Shown: piece after piece, positions 18,648 to 27,253 of the stretch
How the letters are laid out: every line of letters starts with the position of its first letter
How positions within the stretch are numbered: the first letter of the stretch is position 1
Assembly (NCBI GenBank): GCA_009841235.1
Contig: VXMH01000104.1
Location: 1-64,000, forward strand
Direction: 5' to 3'
Origin: Caldilineaceae bacterium SB0661_bin_32
Lineage (GTDB): Bacteria; Chloroflexota; Anaerolineae; Caldilineales; Caldilineaceae
DNA length: 64,000 nucleotides
Notes under the pieces: generated by a model
Database searches by the model: none
The model's input: only the letters and a program-made list of their open reading frames with translations
Told to the model about the DNA's origin: nothing
Translations under genes and position numbers: made by a program

Positions 18648-19469
18648 TCACCAGCGGATGCGGCTCTGAACGGGCCCAATGTGCTGGTCGGAGCGTTCCG
18701 AGATCGGCCAGCTGCGCCACTCCTCAACGACCGCGATCAGCCCGCCAACTGCTGCCTCAAAAATAACTTTTCCCTTCTCAGCTGTTGCAAGCGTCGGGTC
18801 TCCGTGGACACCCAAGCGGGTCCACCGGCCCCAGAAGTCGTTGAACCGGACCGGGTTGGTATAGACGCTGTCGGAGCTGACAAACTGGCCGCGAACATCA
18901 TCGTCGGCTTCGGCCTTGTCCATCTGCACGCGCTCCGGGGCCAGGTGAAGGTAGAGCGAAGTCTCGAACTCATCCGCGTGCGCCATCACTTCCGTCTCCT
19001 TGACAGCGTTGAAGGCTTCCATCGCCAGCCCGAAGTACCCCAGGGCGCCGCACAGCGAGTCGGTTTCAAGCACCGTTTTCCGGGCGACAAGATCGATCAA
19101 GGGGGTGTTTGAGCCGTGTCCGTTTACCAGGAGAATCTTTTCAAAGCCATGATAGGCAACGCTCTTGGTAATGTTAAGGCAAAAGGCGATGAAAACTTCC
19201 GGTTCGATATGGATTGTACCGGGAAAGTCGATATGGTGGAGATTCAATCCATAGGAGATTGGCGGCAAGACCAGTATCGAATCCGGCGCGCGGCGCCCTG
19301 CTTCCAGGCAAATCGATTCGCACAGAAAGACGTCAACGTCCAGTGGGAGGTGGCGGCCGTGCTGCTCAGTCGATGCTACCGGCAGCAGGACGACTTTTTG
19401 AGCTGCGATGGCATCGTTCATCTCCGCCCAAGTCAGACGGTTGTAGCGGTATTCAGTTTGGGGATCCAT
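18648..19469 (-). CDS. creatininase-family metal-dependent amidohydrolase
   Basis: 273 aa from ATG 19469, chosen because GAAGG lies about 8 nt upstream; the ORF-track start at 19613 is a TTG inside the preceding gene. The metal-binding pattern is clear: STEQHGRHLPLDVD (Glu, His, Asp), NGHGSN, and a late HADEFETS with Asp/Glu ligands. Members hydrolyse C-N amide bonds (creatinine, formamidopyrimidines, mycofactocin precursor peptide). No mycofactocin genes are present, so substrate is open. It follows the epimerase gene by 109 nt on the same strand, probably co-transcribed. Confidence 0.83.
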   Translation of the reverse strand: MDPQTEYRYNRLTWAEMNDAIAAQKVVLLPVASTEQHGRHLPLDVDVFLCESICLEAGRRAPDSILVLPPISYGLNLHHIDFPGTIHIEPEVFIAFCLNITKSVAYHGFEKILLVNGHGSNTPLIDLVARKTVLETDSLCGALGYFGLAMEAFNAVKETEVMAHADEFETSLYLHLAPERVQMDKAEADDDVRGQFVSSDSVYTNPVRFNDFWGRWTRLGVHGDPTLATAEKGKVIFEAAVGGLIAVVEEWRSWPISERSDQHIGPVQSRIRW

Positions 19470-19578
19470 AGGTCTGCCTTCTCTGGTGTGTGCTAGTCCC
19501 TTTTCCGGTAATTCAGCGCGAGCAGGTACGGACATTTCGGTCCGCCGTAGAGGGATATTCCATGGGACACTTGCAGGG

Positions 19579-20334
19579 TCAACGAAAGGCTTCGGCCTCG
19601 TCGTTCGGTTCAAAGCCTACAACCTCGCGGGCGTGAGAAATGTCCCGGTAGCCCCATTTATTCCTGGAGAGGGCGTAGAAGATATCAAATCGAAGCTCCG
19701 GCGGAGCGACGATGCATCGTGCCACCATCTGACTGATATCTCTCTGGCTGCACCAGACTGAGAACTGACGGGAATCGGTCGGCCGGTCCTCTTGGTTGAC
19801 AAGCCCAATTCGCAGGCAGATAATGGAAAGTTCTGAGCTGTCCGTAAACTGCCTGGCCAGCGCTTCACCCCATACCTTGGTTGCCCCGTATACACCTGTG
19901 GGGCGGACAGGGGTCTCATGCGTGATCATCGGCCAGGGGTGCCGGACATTCTCGTAGTCGCCATTCACGAGCGCACGATATGGTTGTACCAGTTCCCATC
20001 CGGAAATCGTCGAACCGCTGCTGGCGAAGACCACTCTGGAAACACGCGCTCTGCGGGCTGCTTCAAAGACATTGTAGGCGCCAATCAGGTTGGGATCGCG
20101 AACGCGTTCCCAGGGGTCGCGGCCGCGGGCCGAAGCCGCGAGATGCACGACGGCATCCTGACCTTCGAAGGCCGGGAGGATGGAATCGAAATCAGCGATG
20201 TCCGCTTGTACTGTGCGCACGCCGGGTACGAGACTGCGGTTGAGAGCGGTCAAGTCGTAGCGGCCTTCCAGACGTTGGCGGACTGCGCCGCCGATCAGGC
20301 CGCTCATGCCCGTCACCAGAATTCGTTGTGTCAT
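19579..20334 (-). CDS. NAD-dependent epimerase/dehydratase, uronate dehydrogenase-like
   Basis: 251-aa extended-SDR protein with GMSGLIGG cofactor loop, VVHLAAS, FASSGSTI and the catalytic YGATK. The overall pattern (VHLAASARG, IGAYNVFEAARRARVSRVVFASS) resembles uronate dehydrogenases, which oxidise galacturonate or glucuronate to aldaro-lactones, though other sugar oxidoreductases share it. Start ATG 20334 has AGGAG about 8 nt upstream. With the lactonase and hydroxyacid dehydrogenase nearby, a sugar-acid pathway is a reasonable inference. Confidence 0.8.
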   Translation of the reverse strand: MTQRILVTGMSGLIGGAVRQRLEGRYDLTALNRSLVPGVRTVQADIADFDSILPAFEGQDAVVHLAASARGRDPWERVRDPNLIGAYNVFEAARRARVSRVVFASSGSTISGWELVQPYRALVNGDYENVRHPWPMITHETPVRPTGVYGATKVWGEALARQFTDSSELSIICLRIGLVNQEDRPTDSRQFSVWCSQRDISQMVARCIVAPPELRFDIFYALSRNKWGYRDISHAREVVGFEPNDEAEAFR

Positions 20335-20470
20335 CTGATAGCTCCTGGCAGAGGCTTGTGGGAGGGGTTCGACCGAACTTCAGCGCGAACAAGGGACAGT
20401 CTCTGATTCCCTGCAAAGAGAGGGACGTCTAAAGTAGAAAGACTGAGTGGAGACTCGAAACCGCTAAGAC

Positions 20471-21187
20471 TCAGCCTTCGTTGAGCAATATGCGGCCGCA
20501 GGAGGGACAGCTGAGCAGGTCATCACTGTATCGGATATTGTTCAGGATTCCGACTGCGACCTGCGTATGGCAGGCTCCACAGATTTCGTCTTCCAACAGG
20601 GCGACGGCCACGCCATTCTTCCTGCGACGCAAATGTTCGTACATTTCCAGGTTTTCTTCGGAGAGTATGTCCGCCACTTGCTCGCGCGCCTTTTTCAAGT
20701 AGATATACTCTTTTTTGCGTTGATCGATCTCTGTCTCAAAGGCGGTCTTGCGATTCGTCCACTCTTGTTCAATTTCCACAAGATTGGCCTGCTTTTTCTC
20801 CAATGCCGCCTGAAGAGAGTCGGCCATGACCAGGCGCTCGACGCTCCGATTCTCCAGGTCCGTCCTGTGTTCTTTCATGGCGTCAATACTGGATTGCAAG
20901 GCCTCAAGTTCTCTTGGGTTCTGCAGTTCTCCGCTCATCAGGCTCGTTTCGGATTCGCGTATCTTTTCGGTCAGTGAACGTGATTCGAGTTCAAGGTCCT
21001 GCTGTTCCGAGCGTGTGCCCTGGAGTTCCTCACCGATAGAGTCGACTTCCTCGCGAAGCGCCTCCAGTTCCGTCGATCCTTCCACTGCTCTACTGAGAAG
21101 GAGAATTCTTCGCCGGATTTTGTCGTACAGTGAATCGATTTCGTGCATTTTGAGCAATGCAGCTTTTGCGTTCACGTTTTTCCCCAC
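20471..21187 (-). CDS. coiled-coil protein with C4 zinc ribbon (CT398/zf-RING_7 family)
   Basis: 238 aa. Residues about 5-175 are a long charged coiled coil with the family word NPRELEALQ; the C-terminus holds a zinc ribbon CGACH ... CPSCG. Homologues (PF02591) occur widely in bacteria; the chlamydial CT398/CdsZ member binds secretion or sigma-54 components, and elsewhere the role is unsettled. Start is GTG: either 21187 or 21175, the latter with GGGGAAA just upstream. A TTGCTT-18-TAAGAT pair on the minus strand around 21457-21490 could be its promoter. Confidence 0.82.
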   Translation of the reverse strand: MGKNVNAKAALLKMHEIDSLYDKIRRRILLLSRAVEGSTELEALREEVDSIGEELQGTRSEQQDLELESRSLTEKIRESETSLMSGELQNPRELEALQSSIDAMKEHRTDLENRSVERLVMADSLQAALEKKQANLVEIEQEWTNRKTAFETEIDQRKKEYIYLKKAREQVADILSEENLEMYEHLRRRKNGVAVALLEDEICGACHTQVAVGILNNIRYSDDLLSCPSCGRILLNEG

Positions 21188-21679
21188 TAAGGTTTCAATT
21201 TTCTCGTGTGCGCTGCCGAAAATGTAGTTGACAGCCGGCCGGTTTCGTGCCGGAGGAGCGGGAGCCCGGCTTGGTTGTCTGCGGTGAAATTTGCACCTTG
21301 CAGAAGCATCCTGGCATATACAGGGCTACGGACCGGAGGGCAATCCAGTATACAGCCGATTGCGACGAAGATTTGCCGCGCGGCTTACCTTTTTCAGTCA
21401 GGTGGCTAAATGCTTGTGCAAGGCGGCCTGGCAAATGCAGGAGACCTTTCGACTTAACCTATCTTATCACTCCTTTACATTTAGAAGCAAAAGGCTGTCA
21501 AGGATTGGTTCGCGCTCAGGCTTGGCGGCCCCGGGAATAGAGGACAATGACTCGGCCCGGAAGGAAATTGCCTTTCTTGGCAACATCCGTAACAATAGGA
21601 GATACGAAACGGCACCTCTGGATTGGGTCACTCCGGCTGGTCGAATTTTGCCGGCGGCTCCGTAGGAGAGTTTGCGGTC
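21188..21679. other. divergent intergenic region without a gene
   Basis: About 490 bp between the leftward zinc-ribbon gene and the rightward Flp pilin gene. Overlapping short ORFs lack ribosome-binding sites and family features. It is long for this window and could carry regulatory sequence or a small RNA, but no known RNA signature was seen. Confidence 0.4.
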
Positions 21680-21907
21680 ATGTCGATGTTCAGATCTTCG
21701 CCAGGTCGCGGCGGCCAGAGTTTTGTAGAGTACGCGTTGCTCTTGATCCTGGTTTCAATAGTCCTGCTGTCGATCCTACTGATTCTGGGAAATGATCTGC
21801 GTACCTTCATCAATGACGTACTCCAACGCTGGTTCCCGGCAACTGAAGAGTCGTCATTTGAACTACCATTGAGACTCATCTGGCTCGTGTCACTTGCCGG
21901 CCGCTGA
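21680..21907 (+). CDS. Flp-family type IVb pilin
   Basis: 75-aa prepilin. A short basic leader ends in GRGG, followed by QSFVEYALLLILVSIV: cleavage after Gly12 would leave Glu at position +5, the hallmark of Flp/Fap pilins (PF04964). The ATG at 21680 has TAGGAGAG about 9 nt upstream; the ORF-track start is farther out. No tad secretion genes are in the window, so its assembly machinery must be elsewhere. Its last 14 nt overlap the proposed comF start. Confidence 0.85.
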   Translation: MSMFRSSPGRGGQSFVEYALLLILVSIVLLSILLILGNDLRTFINDVLQRWFPATEESSFELPLRLIWLVSLAGR

Positions 21908-22658
21908 GTGTAGTCATAGCAACCAGGCCATCCTTGAATTGCTTCAGAGATTCGGTTCCTACCTGCTCGACCTGGTTTTCCCTCCCCGTTGCGTAAACTG
22001 CATGCGAAGCGGCCAGTGGTTCTGCGACTCTTGTGCGCAGCGAGTGCGACCGGCGCCGTCGCGGCAAGTATGCCAGCGATGCGGCATTGAGTTGCCAGGA
22101 GATGTGGAAGGGCTCGGGGCTCCTTGCCCCGGATGCCGGGATGCGCTGGGATGTGTAGGCGCGGCGGCACTGCACGAAGGGCCGCTTCAGCCAGCAATCC
22201 ATGCTCTTAAATATGACGGCAGATTGGAACTGGCTCCAATCCTGACGCGCTATTTGAGAGCCTTGATCGCGGCGGCCCCCTGGCCTGCCATACTGCGACG
22301 GGTGGATGGAATTGTGCCTGTCCCACTGCACAGAGACAGGCTGCTGGAAAGAGGATACAATCAGGCCGCATTGCTGGCTACAGGTCTTACGGTCGGATCG
22401 TGTACGCCCGTGCTGGATAGCGCTATCGAGCGGTTCCGGGCAACCAAATCCCAAGTTGGTCTGACAGCTCTTGAACGGGCCGATAACGTAGTGGGGAAAT
22501 TCAAGGCGAACCCCAGGCTGGTGACTGGGAGGAGGCTGCTGCTTGTGGACGACGTCTTTACGACGGGCGCGACGATGCGAGAGTGCGCAGTCGCCTTGCG
22601 CAGGGCGGGCGCAATCGCTGTCTACGGACTTGCACTGGCGAGACCCGCCAAGAGGTAG
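21894..22658 (+). CDS. comF: ComF-family phosphoribosyltransferase-like protein
   Basis: 254 aa. N-terminal double zinc finger (CVNC...CDSC, then CQRC...CPGC) and C-terminal PRTase domain with GYNQAALLA and the PRPP loop LLLVDDVFTTGATM. In competent bacteria ComFC/ComF helps import or process transforming DNA. The start is uncertain: TTG 21894 overlaps the pilin gene by 14 nt, and a TTG at 21939 would keep both zinc fingers; the first ATG would lose the first CxxC. The overlap implies translation coupled to the pilin gene. Confidence 0.88.
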   Translation: MPAAECSHSNQAILELLQRFGSYLLDLVFPPRCVNCMRSGQWFCDSCAQRVRPAPSRQVCQRCGIELPGDVEGLGAPCPGCRDALGCVGAAALHEGPLQPAIHALKYDGRLELAPILTRYLRALIAAAPWPAILRRVDGIVPVPLHRDRLLERGYNQAALLATGLTVGSCTPVLDSAIERFRATKSQVGLTALERADNVVGKFKANPRLVTGRRLLLVDDVFTTGATMRECAVALRRAGAIAVYGLALARPAKR

Positions 22659-22779
22659 CTTGCGCTGGTCCTTCAAGAAGTGAGGGAGCTGGTTGTGTTG
22701 CCCGCGGAGACAGCTGCGTTTCTCCCGACGGTCGAAACTCTGCCAAGAAGATCGAACGAAAGTGAAGGGAGATAAAAGT

Positions 22780-23331
22780 ATGAATCTGACGGTCCACGGA
22801 AGAAACGTTGCAATATCTGACCGAGTTCAGGACTATGTTGACAAAAAGGTGGGCAGGTTGGACAAGTATCTGCCGCGGATAAGGGAGGCCAGGGTTGAGT
22901 TGGTCCGCAGAGAAACACGGGCAGCGGCGGACAGGTACACAGCCCAGTTGACAATATGGACCAGTGGACAGATATTGCGTGCAGAGGAGTCAAGCGAAGA
23001 TCTGTTCGCTTCCGTCGATGCCATTGTCGACAAGATGTACCGCCAGATAGAACGATACAAAGGGCGGCGCTTCAAGAGCAAGAGACGCGATGCGGCCGCG
23101 GCGGCCGCGGCAGTCGAAATGTCGGCAACGCAGTTGCCCGATGATTCGCTGAATATTGTACGCACCAAACAGTTTGTCGCCGAGCCGATGTTGCCCGAGG
23201 AGGCCGTAGAACAGATGGAGCTTCTCGGCCACGACTTTTTTGTCTTTTACAATGTCGACACGCGTTCTCTGAACATCGTCTATGGTCGCAGAGACGGCAA
23301 CTACGGGCTCCTTCAGCCTCGGGTAAACTAA
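22780..23331 (+). CDS. hpf: long-form ribosome hibernation promoting factor
   Basis: 183-aa protein that dimerises 70S ribosomes into inactive 100S particles in stationary phase. N-terminal S30AE domain (MNLTVHGRNVAISDRVQDYV) and C-terminal dimerisation domain (VRTKQFVAEPMLPEEAVEQM ... LNIVYGRRDGNYGL), joined by an Ala-rich linker. ATG 22780 follows AAGGGAG; the ORF-track start at 22693 is out-of-family sequence. Upstream of a G+C-rich hairpin with a T7 run at 23507-23534. Confidence 0.95.
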   Translation: MNLTVHGRNVAISDRVQDYVDKKVGRLDKYLPRIREARVELVRRETRAAADRYTAQLTIWTSGQILRAEESSEDLFASVDAIVDKMYRQIERYKGRRFKSKRRDAAAAAAAVEMSATQLPDDSLNIVRTKQFVAEPMLPEEAVEQMELLGHDFFVFYNVDTRSLNIVYGRRDGNYGLLQPRVN

Positions 23332-23506
23332 GCAGAGTATCCTGAACTGGATGAAGTCGATATGCGAGTGCGTCGTTTCGCTCCAGTCGCGGCGGCGCCT
23401 GAAAAGGGCAGTCCAGGCAGGCCGATTCCGGATAGTCGTGTTGAACGGGCACAAGATTCAAGAAGATCCGGGCTCATTGGGAGCAGGACTTACGGGAAAT
23501 GGAGTG

Positions 23507-23534
23507 CGCGCTTCAGAAGGGCGCGCCTTTTTTT
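23507..23534 (+). terminator. intrinsic terminator
   Basis: Stem GCGCGC (23507-23512) / GCGCGC (23521-23526), 8-nt loop, followed by C and seven T. It lies about 175 nt downstream of hpf and just before the GT2 gene, so it would end the comF/hpf transcript. Confidence 0.65.
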
Positions 23535-23568
23535 CGCCCATCGGATCCTGCATAGCCCCGGTTGACAG

Positions 23569-24603
23569 ATGGATAAACACGGACTGATGCGAGTATCCGT
23601 CGTAGCCACAGTGTACAACGAAGGGAACAGCATCAGGACGTTGATGGACTCCCTGCTGAACCAGACTCGCCAGCCCGCTGAGATAGTCATATGCGATGGC
23701 GGCAGTCGAGACGATACCGCGGTCATCCTGAACGAATTCTCAGGGGAAATCCCTGGGTTGCGGATTCTCGTCGAAAAGGGCGCCAACATCAGCCGGGGGC
23801 GCAATCGCGCCATCAGTGAGGCAGCCGGACCGATCATTGCCTGCACGGATGCCGGCGTACGGTTGGACCCCTACTGGTTGGAACAGTTGATGGCGCCGTT
23901 TGAGGCAGGAACTGCATCCGAAGAGCGCAGTGTTGAGGCGGTGGCCGGATTCTTCGCGCCGGACGTTTCCGGCCCTTTTCAAGCGGCGATGGGAGCAACA
24001 GTATTGCCCCGGGAGGAGGAGATAGCGCCTGAACGTTTCTTGCCCAGCAGCCGGTCAATCGCATTTTCCAAGGCGTTGTGGCGAAGGGTTGGCGGCTATC
24101 CCGAGTGGCTCGATTACTGTGAAGACCTGGTCTTCGATCTGCGTATCAAAGTTGCAGAAGAGGAACCCGCGTTTGCCTGGGCGCCGCGGGCTGTCGCTTA
24201 CTTTCGTCCCCGCACTGATTTGAAGTCATTTGGGCAGCAGTACTACCGTTACGCAAGAGGCGATGGAAAGGCAGACCTGTGGCGAATGCGGCATGCCATC
24301 CGCTACGCTACCTATCTACTCTTGATCCCTGCACTCCTGGGCCACGCGCTGTGGGGACAGGAGGCGCGCTGGTTGGGGTGGCTTGGTCTGATTGGCGGAG
24401 GACTCATCAACTGTGCCCGGCCCTGGCGTCGCTTGCGGCTGTTGGCGAGGGACCTTCCCCCCCATGCACAAATGCAGGCTGCGCTCTTCGTGCCGTTAAT
24501 TCGGCTGGTGGGCGACCTGGCAAAGATGGCAGGTTATCCGGTCGGCCTGATCTGGCGGCGCCGCAATCTGCACAGGTCAGAGATTCATTGGCGAGATGTA
24601 TAG
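23569..24603 (+). CDS. GT2-family glycosyltransferase
   Basis: 344 aa. GT-A fold: SVVATVYNEGNSI at the N-terminus, nucleotide-sugar region ICDGGSRDDT, TDAGVRLDPYW as the DxD-like site, and YCEDLVFDLR as a likely acceptor/base region. C-terminal hydrophobic segments (YATYLLLIPALLGHALWG and later) suggest membrane association. Probably transfers a sugar to a lipid or surface polysaccharide; substrate unknown. The alternative ATG seven codons in (MRVSVV) is also plausible. Confidence 0.85.
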   Translation: MDKHGLMRVSVVATVYNEGNSIRTLMDSLLNQTRQPAEIVICDGGSRDDTAVILNEFSGEIPGLRILVEKGANISRGRNRAISEAAGPIIACTDAGVRLDPYWLEQLMAPFEAGTASEERSVEAVAGFFAPDVSGPFQAAMGATVLPREEEIAPERFLPSSRSIAFSKALWRRVGGYPEWLDYCEDLVFDLRIKVAEEEPAFAWAPRAVAYFRPRTDLKSFGQQYYRYARGDGKADLWRMRHAIRYATYLLLIPALLGHALWGQEARWLGWLGLIGGGLINCARPWRRLRLLARDLPPHAQMQAALFVPLIRLVGDLAKMAGYPVGLIWRRRNLHRSEIHWRDV

Positions 24604-24635
24604 CGGACTGGGATTCTTTTTCAGCGATTTCCTGA

Positions 24636-25307
24636 GTGAGAAGCGCTGTGCCACTACTCATAGACGGACATAATATAATCGGCTCTGGAGTTCTGGAGAA
24701 CATCAGCCTGCAGGACGAAAACGACGAAGAGCTTTTCGTGTCTCGTCTGCGCGTCTGGCGAAGCAACTACCGGGGAAAGATGACAGTGATCTTTGACCGC
24801 GGCATCGTCGGTGGGGCATCACGGGAGTTGAGCGGCGGCGGCGTCGAGGTCATCTTTGCTCGGAATCCGCAGGAAGCCGATGATTGGATCAGGCGTCGAA
24901 TCCATCTTCGCCCGCAGGGACTAATCGTCGTTACGAACGACCGGGCCCTGCGACAGGAAGCAGAACTGTACGACATCGGGACGTGGCAAGCGGACGAATT
25001 CGTACGGCGAATGGGAGATCGACGAGGGCGAACCGCCGCGGCCCGCGTCGACGCCTCCCGTCCGGGAAGCGGGACCCCGTCTGCGATGGACCAGGAGGAG
25101 ATGCTGAACGACGAGGGTGCAGAAAGTCACGTTCATCTGTCCGACCGTGAGGTGTCAGAGTGGCTGGAAACGTTTGGTCCATCAGAGCCTGAAGTCAAGC
25201 GGCCGCAAAGGACCGAACGCAGGCCGCCTTCCCCAAGTCGGGCTGCGTTTTCGCGGCACCAGGATGCTCTTCGAAAGAGGCTGAAGGGAAAGCAGCGTAA
25301 ACGATGA
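24636..25307 (+). CDS. NYN-domain (YacP/Rae1-like) ribonuclease
   Basis: 223 aa. N-terminal NYN domain (PF05991): LLIDGHNII with catalytic Asp, FDRGIVGG, EADDWIRRRI and VVTNDRALR acidic positions. Bacillus Rae1/YacP is a ribosome-associated endoribonuclease of this family. The C-terminal half is charged and low-complexity, with a basic tail (RKRLKGKQRKR) that may bind RNA. GTG starts at 24636 or 24648. Lies 32 nt after the glycosyltransferase. Confidence 0.82.
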   Translation: MRSAVPLLIDGHNIIGSGVLENISLQDENDEELFVSRLRVWRSNYRGKMTVIFDRGIVGGASRELSGGGVEVIFARNPQEADDWIRRRIHLRPQGLIVVTNDRALRQEAELYDIGTWQADEFVRRMGDRRGRTAAARVDASRPGSGTPSAMDQEEMLNDEGAESHVHLSDREVSEWLETFGPSEPEVKRPQRTERRPPSPSRAAFSRHQDALRKRLKGKQRKR

Positions 25308-25418
25308 GCATGGCGCAGCCATAGGGGGCTAGAACAGGTCAGTACCCGTCACCTCCTGAATTTCGCTGGCAGGCAGGCCACTGCAGCCTGGAATCCACCA
25401 TGCTGATGGAGGAGTTCG

Positions 25419-25925
25419 ATGACCTCCGAAGTCGAACCTAAGAGGAAGGGGCGACGAAAGGTGAGGGCGCATCTGATCGAGGCGACGCCCGGCGCCGGCG
25501 GTTGGGGCCATTGGGTACTGTCTGCGCCCGCGATCTGCTTCCTAGGATGGCTGTGGCTGGACCTGTTTGGAATTCTCAGCCCGATTCAATCACGACCTGT
25601 TGACCTCCTGTTGGGCACTCTCGCCTACGTTGTCCTCGTTCTGCTGCCATTCGGTTATGGCGCCCACCGCTTCGTGACATCTTTTCCAGGCGTCTTCCAG
25701 CAGGCCGGATGGACCGTACAGCCACTTGAGCCGGTGAAACCGGAAGAACAGCACATTGTCAAATACGTTTGCCTGACAAAAGAGCGGGCGGTCACTGACG
25801 GCAAACGAATCCTGTTGCGAGCAGCACAGGGGTGGGTGTATCTGGAAATTGGCGCGATTCTGGTAAGTGCAGTGGCTATGGTTCCGCTCTTCTTCAGCGC
25901 TGTAGAATTCGGATTTGGCCGCTAG
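25419..25925 (+). CDS. small membrane protein of unknown function
   Basis: 168 aa with a basic N-terminus, three hydrophobic segments (about 33-52, 62-85, 140-162) and a polar stretch between the second and third. No family recognised. A strong GGAGGAG precedes the ATG, so expression is likely. It sits between the NYN gene and an M20 peptidase on the same strand. Confidence 0.65.
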   Translation: MTSEVEPKRKGRRKVRAHLIEATPGAGGWGHWVLSAPAICFLGWLWLDLFGILSPIQSRPVDLLLGTLAYVVLVLLPFGYGAHRFVTSFPGVFQQAGWTVQPLEPVKPEEQHIVKYVCLTKERAVTDGKRILLRAAQGWVYLEIGAILVSAVAMVPLFFSAVEFGFGR

Positions 25926-25996
25926 CAGTTCAGGTCTACATAAGACCTTTTCAGCCCTGTACACGGCCTGAAGAGACTTTTCAGCAGGAGTTCGCA

Positions 25997-27157
25997 ATGG
26001 AACCCAGTCAACTTATCCCTTTTTATGAACAACAGCAGGCGCAGATTCTGGAAACGATCGGCGAGCACGTAGAGGAGGAGACGCCAACAGACGATAAGGG
26101 ACGACTGGATGCTTTTGCCGCCCGACTTGCCGACCGCTATACGGCGGCTGGATTGAATACGGAAGTTATCCCCAATCAGTTACGCGGCAACCACCTGCGG
26201 GCCCGCTTCCAAGCAGAGGCGCATGTGGACCAGCCGGACGCGGCGCCGGTCCTGATCCTCTGCCATTACGATACCGTCTGGCCTGTCGGATCTTTGGACA
26301 CGCATCCATTTCGGGTTGACGAACAGGGATGGGCCTATGGTCCCGGTATATTTGACATGCAGTCGAGTCTGGCCCTGGTGGAATATGTGTTTCGGGGCGT
26401 AAAGAGCCTGAACCTGCGACTGCCGCGCCCGGTAACGGTGCTCGCGACGTCTGACGAGGAGGTCGGCAGTCAGACCTCTCGTGAACTGATTGAAGAAGAG
26501 GCCCGGCTCGCCGCGTTCGTCCTGGTGCTGGAGCCGCCGTTACCCGGCGGCAAACTGAAAACAACGCGAAAAGGCGGGGGGCATTATTCGCTATCAATAA
26601 CCGGGCGGGCAGCGCACGCCGGCGTCGAGCCGGAGAAGGGTATCAGCGCCATACAGGAGCTTGCTCACCAGGTGTTAAGTCTGCACAGCCTCACCGATTT
26701 GGACGCGGGTACGACGGTTAACGTTGGTGTTGTGGCCGCAGGGACGCGACCCAATGTCGTTGCGGCGCACGCGGAAGCCCGTATCGACGTCCGGGCGTGG
26801 ACTGCTGAGGAGATGGGACGGGTCAACGAAGAGATAATGGGCCTCAGACCGAACCTGGCGGGAACTCAACTCGAAGTCACCGGCGGTGTGAGCCGTCCTC
26901 CATTGGAAAGGACCGTAACGGGTTCACTCTTCGAACAGGCCCGGGCCATCGGTCATACGCTCGGACTGAACCTTCAAGAAGCCGGGACCGGCGGCGGCAG
27001 CGACGGCAACCTGACAGGCGCCCTGGGCGTCCCTACATTGGACGGATTGGGCGTCCCAGGGCACGGCGCACATGCCGACCATGAACATATCGAGGTGGAC
27101 AAAATCGGGGAGAGAGCGGGCCTGTTGACTGCGCTACTGATAGGGCTTTCTCCATGA
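25997..27157 (+). CDS. M20-family zinc peptidase (carboxypeptidase G2-like)
   Basis: 386 aa from ATG 25997 (AGGAG 7 nt upstream); the ORF-track start at 25832 overlaps the preceding gene. Dinuclear-zinc motifs: LILCHYDTVWP (His, Asp), GIFDMQSSL (Asp), SDEEVGSQ (catalytic Glu pair) and HGAHADHEHIEV (C-terminal His). The dimerisation domain contains GRAAHAGVEPEKG. Closest in layout to glutamate carboxypeptidases and acetylornithine deacetylase-like enzymes; no signal peptide, so cytoplasmic. Substrate unknown. Confidence 0.88.
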   Translation: MEPSQLIPFYEQQQAQILETIGEHVEEETPTDDKGRLDAFAARLADRYTAAGLNTEVIPNQLRGNHLRARFQAEAHVDQPDAAPVLILCHYDTVWPVGSLDTHPFRVDEQGWAYGPGIFDMQSSLALVEYVFRGVKSLNLRLPRPVTVLATSDEEVGSQTSRELIEEEARLAAFVLVLEPPLPGGKLKTTRKGGGHYSLSITGRAAHAGVEPEKGISAIQELAHQVLSLHSLTDLDAGTTVNVGVVAAGTRPNVVAAHAEARIDVRAWTAEEMGRVNEEIMGLRPNLAGTQLEVTGGVSRPPLERTVTGSLFEQARAIGHTLGLNLQEAGTGGGSDGNLTGALGVPTLDGLGVPGHGAHADHEHIEVDKIGERAGLLTALLIGLSP

Positions 27158-27253
27158 AGCGGCTCACTTCAAGGTAGCTAAGAGGGGCGGGCTTTCATGG
27201 CAACTTTCTGCACCAGTAAGACAGCCACAAAGTCATCTATCACAGGAGAGAAA

